Shown piece by piece: positions 32,749 through 44,106 of a stretch of DNA of 64,000 nucleotides (position 1 is the first letter of the stretch; each line of letters starts with the position of its first letter). A model generated the notes under the pieces. That model saw nothing but the letters and a program-made list of their open reading frames with translations, was not told where the DNA came from and made no database searches. Origin of the DNA: Eretmocerus hayati. Lineage: Eukaryota; Arthropoda; Insecta; Hymenoptera; Aphelinidae. Both the position numbers and the translations under genes were made by a program. The DNA is taken from positions 83,900,282 to 83,964,281 of the forward strand of contig CM056741.1 in assembly GCA_029851415.1 (NCBI GenBank), read 5' to 3'.

Positions 32749-33463
32749 TGTGACGAGGTCAATCGCCACACGCGACGCGACGTATATTAGGATAGGTTAG
32801 CAGATGATGAGAACAGAGAGAGAGGGGAAAGAGAGAGAGAGAGAGAATATCGAGCAGTGATGGACAGCTGTCGTCGCACGGATGACGAGCAGCTTGGCCT
32901 AAGCCATCATCGCGAGCGGCTGCGATCAGCCGTCGGATAGAATATTATCCGCGCCGAGTGATGGGTGTGTTAGAGTGAGTGAGGCGAGAAGGTCCCCGGC
33001 CGACGGCCTTGAAAGAGTGTGGTGCGAGAGGCGTGCAGCCCCGAAATCGTCGCCTAGGAAGCACCCGGATCGAGCCCAGGATCCGGCCTTACGTGTAGTC
33101 CGGACCGGGATATGTCGACCCGGCGTCGTGACCCTGGCCCGCGTGGTATGCTGAGCAAACGCGAGATCGGTGAGTCTCTCTCCCGCGTAAACTCTCTCTC
33201 TCGCGATGTTAGTATCAAATAAATGCGAGCGTACTTGTACGCGTAATATTTGTATTGATTTTATACGAGATTACTCATATTTTATTTGTGATAAATAAAC
33301 TTTCTAAGGCCACAAGAAAGGTGGCCCACAGTCAACATAAAATCTTTCGTTTTGCGTACTTTTATTTCTTAGAATTCTATATATATATGAATTAATCCCG
33401 TATTCTCTTCGAGAATACGATGCAAGAGAGTAGGTTAATTATGAGGCTCTTAACCCTATCTCA
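32749..33463 (+). repeat. E2 LTR 3 (3')
   Basis: The 715-bp LTR differs from LTR 2 at a handful of bases (TTCTAAGG for TTCGAAGG, TTTCTT for TTCCTT, ATGAATT for ATAAATT). It is followed directly by the AGGT target duplication and then by E1 gag in frame. Confidence 0.92.
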
Positions 33464-33467
33464 AGGT

Positions 33468-33548
33468 GATAGGTCGGGAAATTCCCAAGATGCGGGGCAA
33501 CCGCAGGGAAACCAGGGTCAAAATGAACAGGGTCGTTCCAACCAATAG
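33468..33548 (+). pseudogene. gag: E1 gag, 3' end after E2
   Basis: The last 26 codons and TAG stop of E1 Gag resume in frame directly after the AGGT duplication. The short tail is G/Q/N/S-rich. The fit between the codon cut at 13772 and this frame shows E2 inserted into an open gag frame. Confidence 0.8.
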
Positions 33549-33684
33549 ACTGCTCGCCGGCAACCTCAGGCGACGAGCAGCTCAAAGAAATCGAGAGTAG
33601 AAAGAAAAATGAGAAGAGAATCGTTTCAATAAGGTGTTTGAAAACGGGAAGATGCCCACCAGTAGTAACAATTTTTAGTGATGA
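33549..33684 (+). other. E1 gag-pol junction
   Basis: A short A-rich region. The pol frame upstream of the protease appears to be in another phase (open through about 33660-33705) from the phase used after 33685, so a small indel probably lies near 33700. I could not identify a frameshift or readthrough signal here. Confidence 0.4.
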
Positions 33685-36600
33685 AATAAAGTGTACACGC
33701 GCATATTTTATGTGGATTCAGGAGCCGATATATGTATAATCAAAGAGAGCAAAGTTCATCCTCGAATTCAAATAGACAGAGAAGAAACGGTTTCAATTAC
33801 GGGCGTGACAAATGGAAAGGTCGAGTCTTTGGGGAAAATAATGATGAAGATAAATGGTTGGGACGCAGAGGTCCATATTGTGCCGAATGAATTTCCTGTA
33901 AAAACTGATGGCCTCATAGGTTGGGACTTTCTTACGGAGCACGGAGCAATAGTAGACGCGAGAGAAAAATGTCTACGAATAAACGAATATGAAATTCCCT
34001 TTGATTCTGAAGAAAAAATCCATTTGCCAGCAGGAACCACGAGTATTATTCGAGTAGAAGTGAACAATAGTGAGAAAGTTGGATGGGTGCCATTGAAAAA
34101 ATTAGCACCAGGAGTTCTTTTTGGAAATTTTGTAGCAGAAAATCCTGATGGTTATGCATATGCGGAAATTTTGAATTCAAGTAGCAATGCAATAGAAATT
34201 CCAGAGCCGTGTGTTGAAATAATACCTTGCGAAACGATTCTCCCTCATGAAAAATTTGCTGGTGAGGTCAGCAAGAAGCGAGAGAAGAACTGCGTAGTCC
34301 GCAAAATGGAAATGCGCAGGAAACTAAATACTGAGTCGGAGCAGCAACCGAAAATTGTGCATACGCGGCAGGAAATTGAAGAACGCGTTGAGAAGTTGAT
34401 GAAGCTTGTAGACGTCGCAGGTTGCACAGACGAGGAAATCGCGCATGTACGACGTTTGCTGAGTATCAACCCCTGGAGATTTGTTCTTGATGGAGAACCT
34501 TTAACGACTACGAATATTCTCAATCATAAAATCAAATTAAAAACTGACAAGCCTATCAAATGCAAGAGATACCGGGTATCGCCTAAATTACAGAAGATCA
34601 TGCAGGAAGAGATAGATAAATTACTAGATTTAGGCATAATAGAGCACTCCAGGACTCCATACTCAGCAAACTGTTGGGTTGTGCCTAAACCTCCCGACAA
34701 GAACGGCAACAAACGGTGGCGATCCGTGACAGACTTTCGAAAATTGAATGAACAGACAGTAGGGACTCCACAACCTATCCCGTCGATGCCGGACATCCTA
34801 GAAAAACTCGCGAGCGCGAAATACATCACGGTATGCGATTTGAAATCGGGATTTCTCCAGGTAGCCATGGATGAGGGAAGCGCTGATTATACAGGGTTCG
34901 CTGGGCCTACCGGAAACTACCGTTACCTAAAAGTGGGGATGGGTCTCGCCGGAAGTCCAGATACCTTCATGGAAATGATGTACCGGGCGTTCGCCGGACT
35001 AACACCGGATCAGGTCCTTATTTACTTAGACGATATGATGATTTTTGCGAATTCACTCGAAGAGCATGAAAGTAAATTCCGGAGATTCATAGAGAGGATC
35101 GAAGAGGCGAATTTATTGATTGAACCGAAGAAATGTCAATTTGTGAAAAGAGAGGTGCGAGTACTCGGACATATAGTGGGCAGCGGAAGCCTCAAACCGA
35201 ATCCGGATAAGATAGAACTATGCCGGAAATACCCAGTACCAACTACAGTACGAAAAGTCAAAGAATTTCTAGGATTCGTAGGATACTACCGCCGGTTCAT
35301 TCATAAATTCGCGGAATTGGCTCACCCACTTACACAACTTACGCGAAACGGTACCGAGTGGAGATGGGGTCCGGAACAACAGACGGCATTCGAGAAACTC
35401 CGAGATGCATTGTGTAGCGAGCCAATCTTAGCAGCACCTGACGAATCTAGGCCGTATTGGGTACACACCGACGCATCGGACCATTCGGTGTTGGCAATTT
35501 TGGCCCAGGGTGAACCTGGGAAGGATAGGCCCATTTGCTGTACTTCAAAGCCAATGAAGGGCGCGCAGCTAAGGTACAGCACGTATGATGAAGAAATGCT
35601 CACGATTTGCCATGCGATTGACAAGTTCTGACCGTACCTATGGGGAAAACGCTTCACAGTTGTAACAGACCACGAAAACCTTCGTTTTTCCATACGGCAA
35701 GAAAGGATGACTCACGGTTCAACAGGCTTAAGGCAGCCCTACAAGAGTATGACTCCCGGATCATATTTCGCAAAAAGAAGGACAACGTAGCAGACGCGCT
35801 CTCACGCAACCCGATACTACGCGAAGGCGAGGTAGATTCATCAGAGAAATCGCGCGACGAATGGTACCAAATCGCGGACCAACAAGAGAAAGAGGATCCG
35901 AGCTGTAGAGAAGACAACCCACCAGGCCGTATCTTTATGCTGCAATCGCTGAAGAAGACGAAGTCGATGCATCGGATTCAGACCAGGCGAGCGGATATGA
36001 AGAGAGCGACAGTGAGGACGTCGGATCGGATGATGAATTGTTTAGGGTATTCCCGATGCGAGCAGTTCGGAAAGAACGAATTGATGGGAAAAGGAAATCG
36101 AAGGTAACGCGATCTAGTTCGGAAGAATCAGAAGATCAACAAACAAGGAAGAAAAACTGCGCCGAGAGTTTAGAGGGCTCAGACGATGAGTGGACCGAGA
36201 GCAGGAAAGGACGTGTAAAAGTCAGGCGATCGCGAAGAATAAGAGGTAAGGGACCGCAGCGCAGACACAGTGACCCGGAAATCGAAACATCAGGAATTCT
36301 AAGTCAAGCAAAATTCAAAGATGAGCTCGCGTACATGACGAAAGAAACTAATTTGCAAGAGAATATAGTCACTTCTAGCACTCCAGAGAAAAATAAGCCA
36401 TGCCGCATGCAAGCAGAAAAATTACCGCTGCGTCAGCACACGCTCAATCCAGTGCAGCAGTCGTTCCAACCACCGACTCCAAGCGGCTCGAATGACGCAT
36501 CTCTGGGGAACGAGACACCGTCTGATCATCAAGAGCATCTGGCAGCAGCAACGGAGCAGAGGGATAAGGCAGCACGAGCAACTTCACCAGCTTCACAAAT

Positions 36601-39343
36601 TGTACCTGTGGATAAGTCGTTTACAATTACTAATGAATCACAAAATTCACCTTCAAGAGTAAAAATTGACATAAATTCAATCATGGACCAAATTGATTTC
36701 GGTAGAATGAGTCACGAGAGAGAAGAAGTACCGAATCAGCCCGATATCAGGGAAATGTCCGGAAAAGTTCGAATCCCAGGTATATTTCAAAATGACAAGA
36801 ATTTATATTGAAGGCAAACGACGCGCGACGGGAAAGACGCAACGCTACTAGACATTCACGACGCGAGTACAGAGTCATCCGATGAATCCGTTTCGAATAA
36901 CATCCTGAACGGTCGGGTAGGTTGTCAGGAATACCTGTACGACGAGTCACCATCAGGGCAAACAAACCCTGTCGAAATTCAACCGACTGCCGAAACCGAA
37001 CCCGAATTGGCAAACGGAACAGATCCGCGAACAACAACACAAAACGAACATAGTTACGCGAGAGAAACGGATGAGCAAATGGAAATTGAGCAATTTAACG
37101 ATTTTCCGATGAATTACACGATACAATCGGGATGCGCGGAACCCGACGCCGTACTAGACCACTTCACGGGTATCCCCACCCTTCCGCAGGGAAACTGTCT
37201 GTTTTGGACGTTTATTCACCTTGAAAACTTAGACACCACGGCCCTAGTTCTCAGAGATATTCTGAGAGAGTCGGATATGATAGAATTTTGCGCGGTGCCG
37301 GAGGACGCGAAAGGAATCTTAGAGTCTCGGAATGAATACGGCGAGGATAATTGTACCCGGGTCTTTGCCGAACATTATAATGTAAAAGTATGCATACACA
37401 ACTTTAAGGCCGATGGTAGAGTAGAATTTTATCACTTCAGAGGAAACAAACCCGGGAGATTTTTACATCTACACTTAGACGAAGCTTAACGACATTATAC
37501 ACCACTCGTCCAACGCAGAAGCAACGGGAACGCGTCGGAAAACTCGGAAAATCCTGATTTAGACAACTTTGAACCGGAAGATACGGACGCGCACCAGAGC
37601 GAGAGAAATCGTGATTCCCCGAACACGAGTGCATCAGCACTGAGTAGATTGAACACGAACGTAAATAGGTCAACGGGCCTAGCTGAGTCATCAGAAGACG
37701 ATGAGCAAGACGATCCACAGGTAAGGCCTCGCGCTCACACTCACGCGATGGAAGAGTGCTTGGTCAGCAACGCACGGCCACCGCGAGAAAAGCCACCATG
37801 GGCTACAGCGGAAGGGGAGGAGCCCGCGCCGTTCGTACGAATAGAAAAGGTACGGTACCATCCGTTCAAGTACAGAGAGAGCATGTTGTATATTACAAGT
37901 TTAGAGCCAGTCCTGGAAACAGAGGTAATTCAATCGTTAGTCGAGAGAAAATTTATCGATCCAAGGAAGTTCACGGGAATAAATTCAATCGGCCACATCA
38001 CACCATCAAAACGTAAAGACGAACACATTCTCGGCCTATGCATGAGAGACCACGCGGATAGGGATATCGGGAAAATCGATATGGAAGAGTCCGTAAAAGA
38101 ATTACGGAAATTTGTGTCAGAACACCGGATAAGATCATTGGGAATAACAAGGAATCTCATGATAATGTCGAATCGCGAATGGGAGAAATTTATTGGAGTT
38201 TTTGAAAATTGCTTTGCGGGTTTTCCCATTACAGTAGTACTGTTTCAAGACAATATCTCTGTTCCACCGGTGGAAGACAGATTCAGACTGATAAGGGAAT
38301 ATCACACGTCAGCACTAGGCGCGCACAACGGCATCAATAAAACGTGCGAGAAAATTCAGAGTCAATATTACTGGCAACATACGAGAACCGAAATTCATAA
38401 ATTTGTAGAAGCCTGTCCGGATTGCGCAATCAACAAAGTAGTCAGAGTAAAAACACGTCTACCATTAATGATAACGGACACGACAACGATGCCATTTCAA
38501 AAAATTTCAATCGATTACTATGGTCCATTAGAAGAAACGGAAGCAGGTTATCAATACGTACTGACTGTTCAAGACTGTCTTACACGATTCGTAATCCTGA
38601 TTCCAGTGAAAAACGCGACGGCGGAAGAGACAGCTCGGGCATTAGTAGATAAAGTCGTCTCAGTATACGGGACACCGGGCGCGATTCTATCGGACAATGG
38701 TACACATTTTATTAACAGATTGATGCAAAATTTGGCTAAAATTTTCCGAATAGAGTCTTTCAGAGCCACTCCTCATCATCCGCAAGGAAATGGCATGATA
38801 GAAAGAATGCACCACACAATAACAGAGTACATGAAAGCATTTATAAACGAACACGATAATTGGGACACTCTGTTGCCATTATGCATGCACGCCTATAATA
38901 TCACGCCACACGATAGCACGGGCTATCCACCACACCTGTTAGTATTCGGCCGAAAAGCGCGAACCCCGTCAAGTTTCCCGCCACGGGGAAAACTAGCAAC
39001 TTACGACGACTATATTCAGGATTTAGTGAAAGACCTATCAGAGTTGCAATGACTGGTAATGTTTAATTCGATTCAGAGTCGCTACCGCAGTAAATTTTAT
39101 TACGATAAGGAACTAAAAAATATGCAATTCCGAGAAGGTGAGATGGTGGCACTGCTGAACGACACACGAAAGGGTAAATTCGACAAGGAATATACGGGAC
39201 CGTATGAAATAATAGGCGTGGACCATGTGAAGAAAGATGTTAAAATCCAGATGGGGGACAAGATAAAAATTGTTCACATCGACAAGATAAAAAGATGGTG
39301 CTCGGCTATGGCTCCGTCGCAACAGGAGGAAAATCTCGAATAA
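33685..39343 (+). pseudogene. pol: E1 pol, decayed: PR, RT, RNase H, OTU-like domain, integrase
   Basis: The protease has DSGAD at 33715. RT contains FRKLNEQT and YLDD at 35023-35034. RNase H starts with HTDASD (about 35464) and ends VADALSR. An acidic, disordered linker and an OTU-like domain (about 37130-37510) follow. Integrase has an H-H-C-C module (about 38300-38430) and D, D-35-E at 38513, 38693 and 38801. A GPY-type domain (YTGPYEIIGV) closes pol. Breaks are TGA 35629, a frameshift in a T run near 35687, a frameshift near 35925, TGA 36809, TAA 37487 and TGA 39050. After 35925 everything lies in one frame. Long stretches still read well, so decay is moderate. Confidence 0.88.
37130..37510 (+). 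other. OTU-like cysteine protease domain inside E1 pol
   Basis: Between RNase H and integrase lies a segment with OTU-family landmarks. A cysteine box PQGNCLFW (Cys codon 37196-37198) resembles the (D)GNCLF box. Helical LRDILRESDMIEFC and then YGEDNCTRVFAEHYNVKVCI match the W/YG..(x)..A..(x)..I.V core. HLHLDEA and, after a TAA stop at 37487-37489, RHYTPLV (His 37493-37495) match the catalytic HY box. The acidic residue usually three before the cysteine is Gln here. OTU enzymes cleave ubiquitin or act as viral polyprotein proteases. The call rests on motif order only. Confidence 0.65.
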
Positions 39344-39380
39344 GATTTGCGCATATAATAATAAAGAAAATTTCATAAAC

Positions 39381-39386
39381 TTACAG
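39381..39386 (+). promoter_or_regulatory. splice acceptor for E1 env (candidate)
   Basis: TTACAG lies just after the pol stop at 39343 and just before an env-frame segment. Joining to the donor at 10569 keeps one reading frame from the signal-peptide exon into env. Confidence 0.6.
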
Positions 39387-41328
39387 GCCGGTACCCAAAG
39401 ATGAGCATACCCGCTACATCACAAGGCTGGAGCATTTGCCAGGGGTTGTGGTGGAAAAGATCGCACCACTTGCTGCAACCACAATCGACTGAAGAATAAT
39501 TCAAAAGCTGGACCTTCAACAGTTCAGCAACACGGAGGAAACCCTCGAACAATCTTGGAGGAACATCATCAAAATATGCAGCGATCCCACACTCAAAGTG
39601 CAGCTCTCAAATCTGCACCTCTAGCTGGATGAAGCAAGGATGGACGTCAAACGGGTCGTGGACCTAATGAAAAGAACAAGAATTAGTAAAGGCCAGAGAC
39701 GAAGGCGATCATTACTACCATTCATTGGTAAAGGTAGTAATTATTCATTTGGTACACTAGACGAAGATACTGAACAAGAACTCAAAAATATTTTGGAAAT
39801 TCAGGCAAATGATACTAGAAAAGTCGCAAAATTATTAGCGAACCAAACAGAAATAATAGAAAGCCAATTGGGTAAAAATACTAAAATGTTACAGAAATTA
39901 CAGGGACAAATGGATCACCTGGCAGCAACAGAAAACGACCTAGTGAAAGAAGCGGTATTACGTAATGCGGTCAATCTATTGGGAGAAAATATCGTTAATT
40001 TGAAAATTGATGTAAACACTTTAGTCGAAATTCTCACCTTTGCAGTACAAGGAGGGGTCCATCCCAAATTGCTAGCCCCAGAGATCGTCGAAAACTCCAA
40101 GTCACTTGTAGAAAATGCTGTACAGGACGCGGCATTTCCACAGGCAGAAGATAGCGAAACAATCATAGACCTAGAGAAAATTATGGAAATTTCATTTCCA
40201 ATATTTAAGGAGAAATTGGTATTTATCATCACAATTCCATTACTAGGATCATCAAGATACACTCTATACAAGGCATCTCCTATACCGGTGCAACAAATTT
40301 TTCAAAATAATTCGGGAGAAGTATTTGGTTATATTTGGCCAAAATGGCCATACTTTGGAATAGAAGCGGAGACAAACAAGTACATCTCATTTCATCACGG
40401 GGAAATCGACAAGTGCAAACATCTGAAAGATCTGATTATTCGTAAAAATACCGCACCAGTCCGAGAAATTCCGAGAAATCCACCATGTGAGATCAAAATA
40501 GCACTAAATTCTACAATCGAAAATATTACAGACTGCGACGTCAGGCTGATCAAAATTCACGAAACATTCTGGCTAAAACTTCACGACCCGAACACTTGGA
40601 TCTATTCTACAAGAGAGGAGGAGCAAATTTTCATTCAGTGCTGTCGGAGCGAGCACAATACATCACCGCTTGCAGGGATCGAAATCGTCAAGCTTCTACC
40701 AGGATGCACGGCCGTAACTCGGGACACCAGGTTATCTGCGTCAAGAGAAATTACGATCACAGCACCATCAATAATATTTCAGAACTGTGATCTCAACATA
40801 CCAAAAATAATCCGGAGCGACAACAGCAGCAGGGAGTCACACGAAGTACAGCAGATTCTGGAATCAGAAGTCCTGGAAGACAGCCAAGCAGCAAATTTGG
40901 CCCAAGCAGATGCCCTCAAGATGGGTAAGAGCTTGCGAGAAATGATTGATAAAGCTAGAAACATAGCAGGAAAAATTGAAACAATTGAAAACAAATTGCC
41001 CATAGCAGGAGCCGCAATAATAGGAGGATTAGGACTAACATTTATTACATGGAAATTATTCTCGACTATTAGTATCATGCCAATAATTCATCGAATAATA
41101 TTATTTATACTATGCGCAAGTCAAAACGAAGAGAATCCAGAAGAAAAACAAGAAAACATAACACCAACACAAGCAATGCAAGCGCTGGGTGCAATGGCAG
41201 CATCAAACGCAATGACAACCAACCCCAGACGCCATCAACCAAACGAGGCCACAAGAGCCAAGCAGGAAATCGAGCTGAAGATTTCGGAAGAGCAAGGAAT
41301 TGTCAAGAAACAGAAGACTAGCGAGTAA
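39387..41328 (+). pseudogene. env: E1 env exon 2 (envelope fusion protein, two stops)
   Basis: This envelope glycoprotein-like frame resembles insect errantivirus/baculovirus F-type fusion proteins. It is broken by TGA at 39490-39492 and TAG at 39622-39624, both in the N-terminal part. From 39640 it is open for 562 residues. A furin-type RRRR site lies at 39697-39708 and is followed by a hydrophobic, glycine-containing fusion-peptide-like stretch ending FGTLDEDTE. Then come a heptad-rich helix (about residues 45-110), several NxT/NxS sites and a membrane segment near residues 465-495 (about 41030-41125). The polar cytoplasmic tail is about 65 residues. Class and order are well supported. The stops make this copy defective. 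Confidence 0.85.
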
Positions 41329-43144
41329 GAAGTAGCATAGAAATAGAAATTAAGTTTTCAGATAGAGAACATGAATTTAGAGGTAAAATAGGAAGTAAAA
41401 GTCATAAAATTTTCCCGGCCCTTACACGTGAGTCACGTGAAAATTTTACGAAAATAGTAACGATACCGATACGAGAAAAGTAAGTGAAAATTTTCCCGGT
41501 CCTCACACGCGAACCGCGAAAATTTTCAGATGACCAATAATTTTGCAAAATATAAAGACCACGTGAGCCGCGAAAATTTCAGATGACCAATTTTACATCG
41601 AGATAGTAAATTACGATAGACGTTATGAGGTACGAGTGACAAAGAATATATATGAGCAAAATCAACAGCACATGAACATAGAAGCAAGAAAGAGCGTTAG
41701 ATTCACGCAATCATTATGAAAGCTCAGAAAATCATTCGAATTAGCACAAGGGAGCTCATTCACAGCTCACACGATCAAAACACGAAAGAAAAGACGATTT
41801 TCACGTATCAAAAGTGTTCCATGTTACCCCACCCACCGTTCCATCTTGCCCCACATACGTTCCATTCCGCCCCTGGGCCCCCTATCGGTCGGAAAAATAG
41901 GAAAAATTATATACTAACATGAGAACGTTAGAGCCATGTCACAGAAGAAGAACTTTTCAAAAAAAGTCATTATTCGCGGAGTTACCTCAACCCCCCACCA
42001 CCCCCACTCATCCACAACCACCCCCGATAACTTAGCACACATCCCCGGACCTTCCATCACACGATTCTGATGAGCAGTAGTCAAGAAAAAAAGTGCCCCA
42101 AACCCCCCTCCCCTCCCAAAGTCCCCCTTCAATCCAGAAGTCCGCCAACGAAGCACATACACACCAAAAATCACCAGACAAGTCCATAGAACCATTCCTT
42201 ACAGAACAGAATTCGAAACAACCCAGACTTCCCCACTCCCACACCCACCACACCCCAACCACCCACTGAGCCCACGATACTTACATGAGGTAAAGATCAT
42301 AGGGTGGAAACTGCGTCAGCCAACTCGTACATAGATAACAACAGAAGCATGTGTAGAAGTATAAGAAATGGAGATGTACAAAAGAGGCCTGACACGGAGT
42401 AGCCTTTCCGTGTCTGGCCACTTGAGCATACAGACTTCGCTCATATAGGTCCTGGGAGCAAAAATTTTTTTCCAGAAGTGATTTTGATCTTTCATGTGGT
42501 AAATCAAAAGCGCAATAGTATACTCTATCAGACTTCGAGAGTGAGATCAAAATGACAATCCCCGACGAATTCATATAGTGTGAAGGAGAAAATGGAACGA
42601 GCTCAATGATTGAAAATTCGCAATTTCAGGGAAGATGAAAAACCATACACTACAACACACAAAATTGGAAACAAAAAGATAATTCATTTACACAATGCAC
42701 ACTTAAGAAAGAAACAGCTACTCATATATGGCCCAATCAAAGTCGCCTAATTTTAGGCCCGCTCGTGGACCCAAGAGAGGAGGGACAAGCGAGTAAATCG
42801 ATGGACCCGCCGAAAGACCTACGGAAATGAAGGAAATCGAGACCGAAATCAAAAGAAAATAAGGAGAGAGGAGCTGATGAACTACAAAGAAAGTAGGAGA
42901 AGAAGAAAGAAATGCTGAGTTGGCATAATACTAAATACCTTCGTCATCGTGGTCGGGCACTAAGACTCGAATCGGTGCTTTTTCATGTCGATTCAGATTT
43001 ATACCAGGGCGACGAATATTCACGAAGAAATACAGGACACCACACACATCACATGACACTCACGAGTTTTCCATCTTCATCATGGAAGGCAAGGATTTCC
43101 AGTCATTGAAAATGCCATAGAAAAACGTCGTCTGATAAGGTTGC
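41329..43144 (+). other. E1 region after env, non-coding
   Basis: This is unusually long for an errantiviral 3' region. At 41400-41600 a module around 'gaaaattttcccgg(c/t)cc' and 'cacg(t/c)ga' repeats about three times with palindromic words. 41820-42270 is strongly C-rich on the plus strand (runs such as CCCCCCACCACCCCC). The rest shows no domain-bearing frame; small open frames on either strand look random. An undetected old insertion is possible. Confidence 0.45.
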
Positions 43145-43745
43145 AAAAGTATCGAAAAGTACTGTCAAACTAATTGAGGAAATATTGAAAGATATCGTGA
43201 GAAAGTATGGAAGAAAAATATTGTAAGCATCGCGAGAAAAATTGTAGAGTTCAGTGAGAATACGGTATGAACAATAGTTGAAGTATTGTAGAAATGTTGG
43301 GGAATTATTGGTCGAAATATTGTAAAAGAATTATACGAGTATTGGTAAGAATACATAGAAATGTCGATGGAAAATTGTACAGAAATATTGGACAGTATTG
43401 CTCAAAAATATTGTCAAATATTGTTTGAAAAATATTGTAAAATATCGTTAAGAAATATTGTCAAAGAATTATACAAGTATTGGTAAGAATACATAGAAAT
43501 ATCGATGGAAAATTGTTCTAAAATATTGGAAAATATTGCTCAAAAATATTGTCAAATATTGTTAAAAAAAAATATTGTGGAATATTGTTCAAAATATTGG
43601 AAAGTATTGTTAAAAAAATAGTGTAGATTATCGTTAGAATATCGCAGAATATTGGTTCAGAATTATTGTTCAGAAAATACCATAAAATGTCGAGAAAATG
43701 TTGTTAAGATATAGCAAAATATCGTTAAAACATAGCACTAGATTG
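43145..43745. repeat. degenerate AAATATTGT-rich tandem repeat
   Basis: The words 'aaatattg' and 'atattgt' recur every 15-30 bases. Within it a ~100-bp segment is duplicated with period about 138 bp (about 43326-43424 and 43464-43562). It belongs to the 3' part of E1 or to something inserted there. Confidence 0.7.
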
Positions 43746-44106
43746 TTTACAAATTTCAGAGGATCCACGATGATACAGTCGGGAAATTAAGAAAATGATG
43801 TAAAATTTCATAGATCAAAGTTACTTTGTTTCAGGATTTTACAGGTTTTGAAGGAAATATTGGCCGAGGGTAAAATATCAATAAAAAAAAAAAAGAGTCA
43901 AGAAACACGAAAAGATTGAAATCAATTGAAGTACTCGAGATGAGAAATAATTATGCAATATAAAATGGACCGAAGTCAACAATGAACCCGAGAAAAACTG
44001 TTCCAATATGTAATGACACGGGAAGACTATGTAAAAATTCATGTAGACATCATTCACACAAAACAAGTAGAGCTTGTCGAGGACGACAAGGTTCCGGCCT
44101 CACACT
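43746..44106 (+). other. E1 3' end before the LTR
   Basis: AT-rich sequence with a poly-A stretch at about 43882. No clear polypurine tract is seen directly before the LTR; the last bases are GGTTCCGGCCTCACACT. Confidence 0.4.

Larger units (their letters stand above)
13773..33463 (+). mobile_element. E2: tandem gypsy-type retrotransposon, LTR-body-LTR-body-LTR
   Basis: Three nearly identical LTRs (13773-14493, 23278-23992 and 32749-33463) enclose two nearly identical bodies offset by 9499 bp. Only the outer ends carry a target duplication (AGGT at 13769-13772 and 33464-33467). The middle LTR passes straight into a primer-binding site. This is the layout expected from LTR-LTR recombination between two copies, or from insertion of a tandem form. 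The whole unit sits in gag of E1. Few LTR differences are visible, so it is recent. An assembly artefact cannot be excluded from sequence alone, but the copies differ at scattered sites, which argues against a simple duplicated contig. Confidence 0.9.

Noticed and set aside
41914..42262. Tryptophan- and glycine-rich minus-strand frames
   Set aside because: Produced by the C-rich plus strand; no domain or start context.
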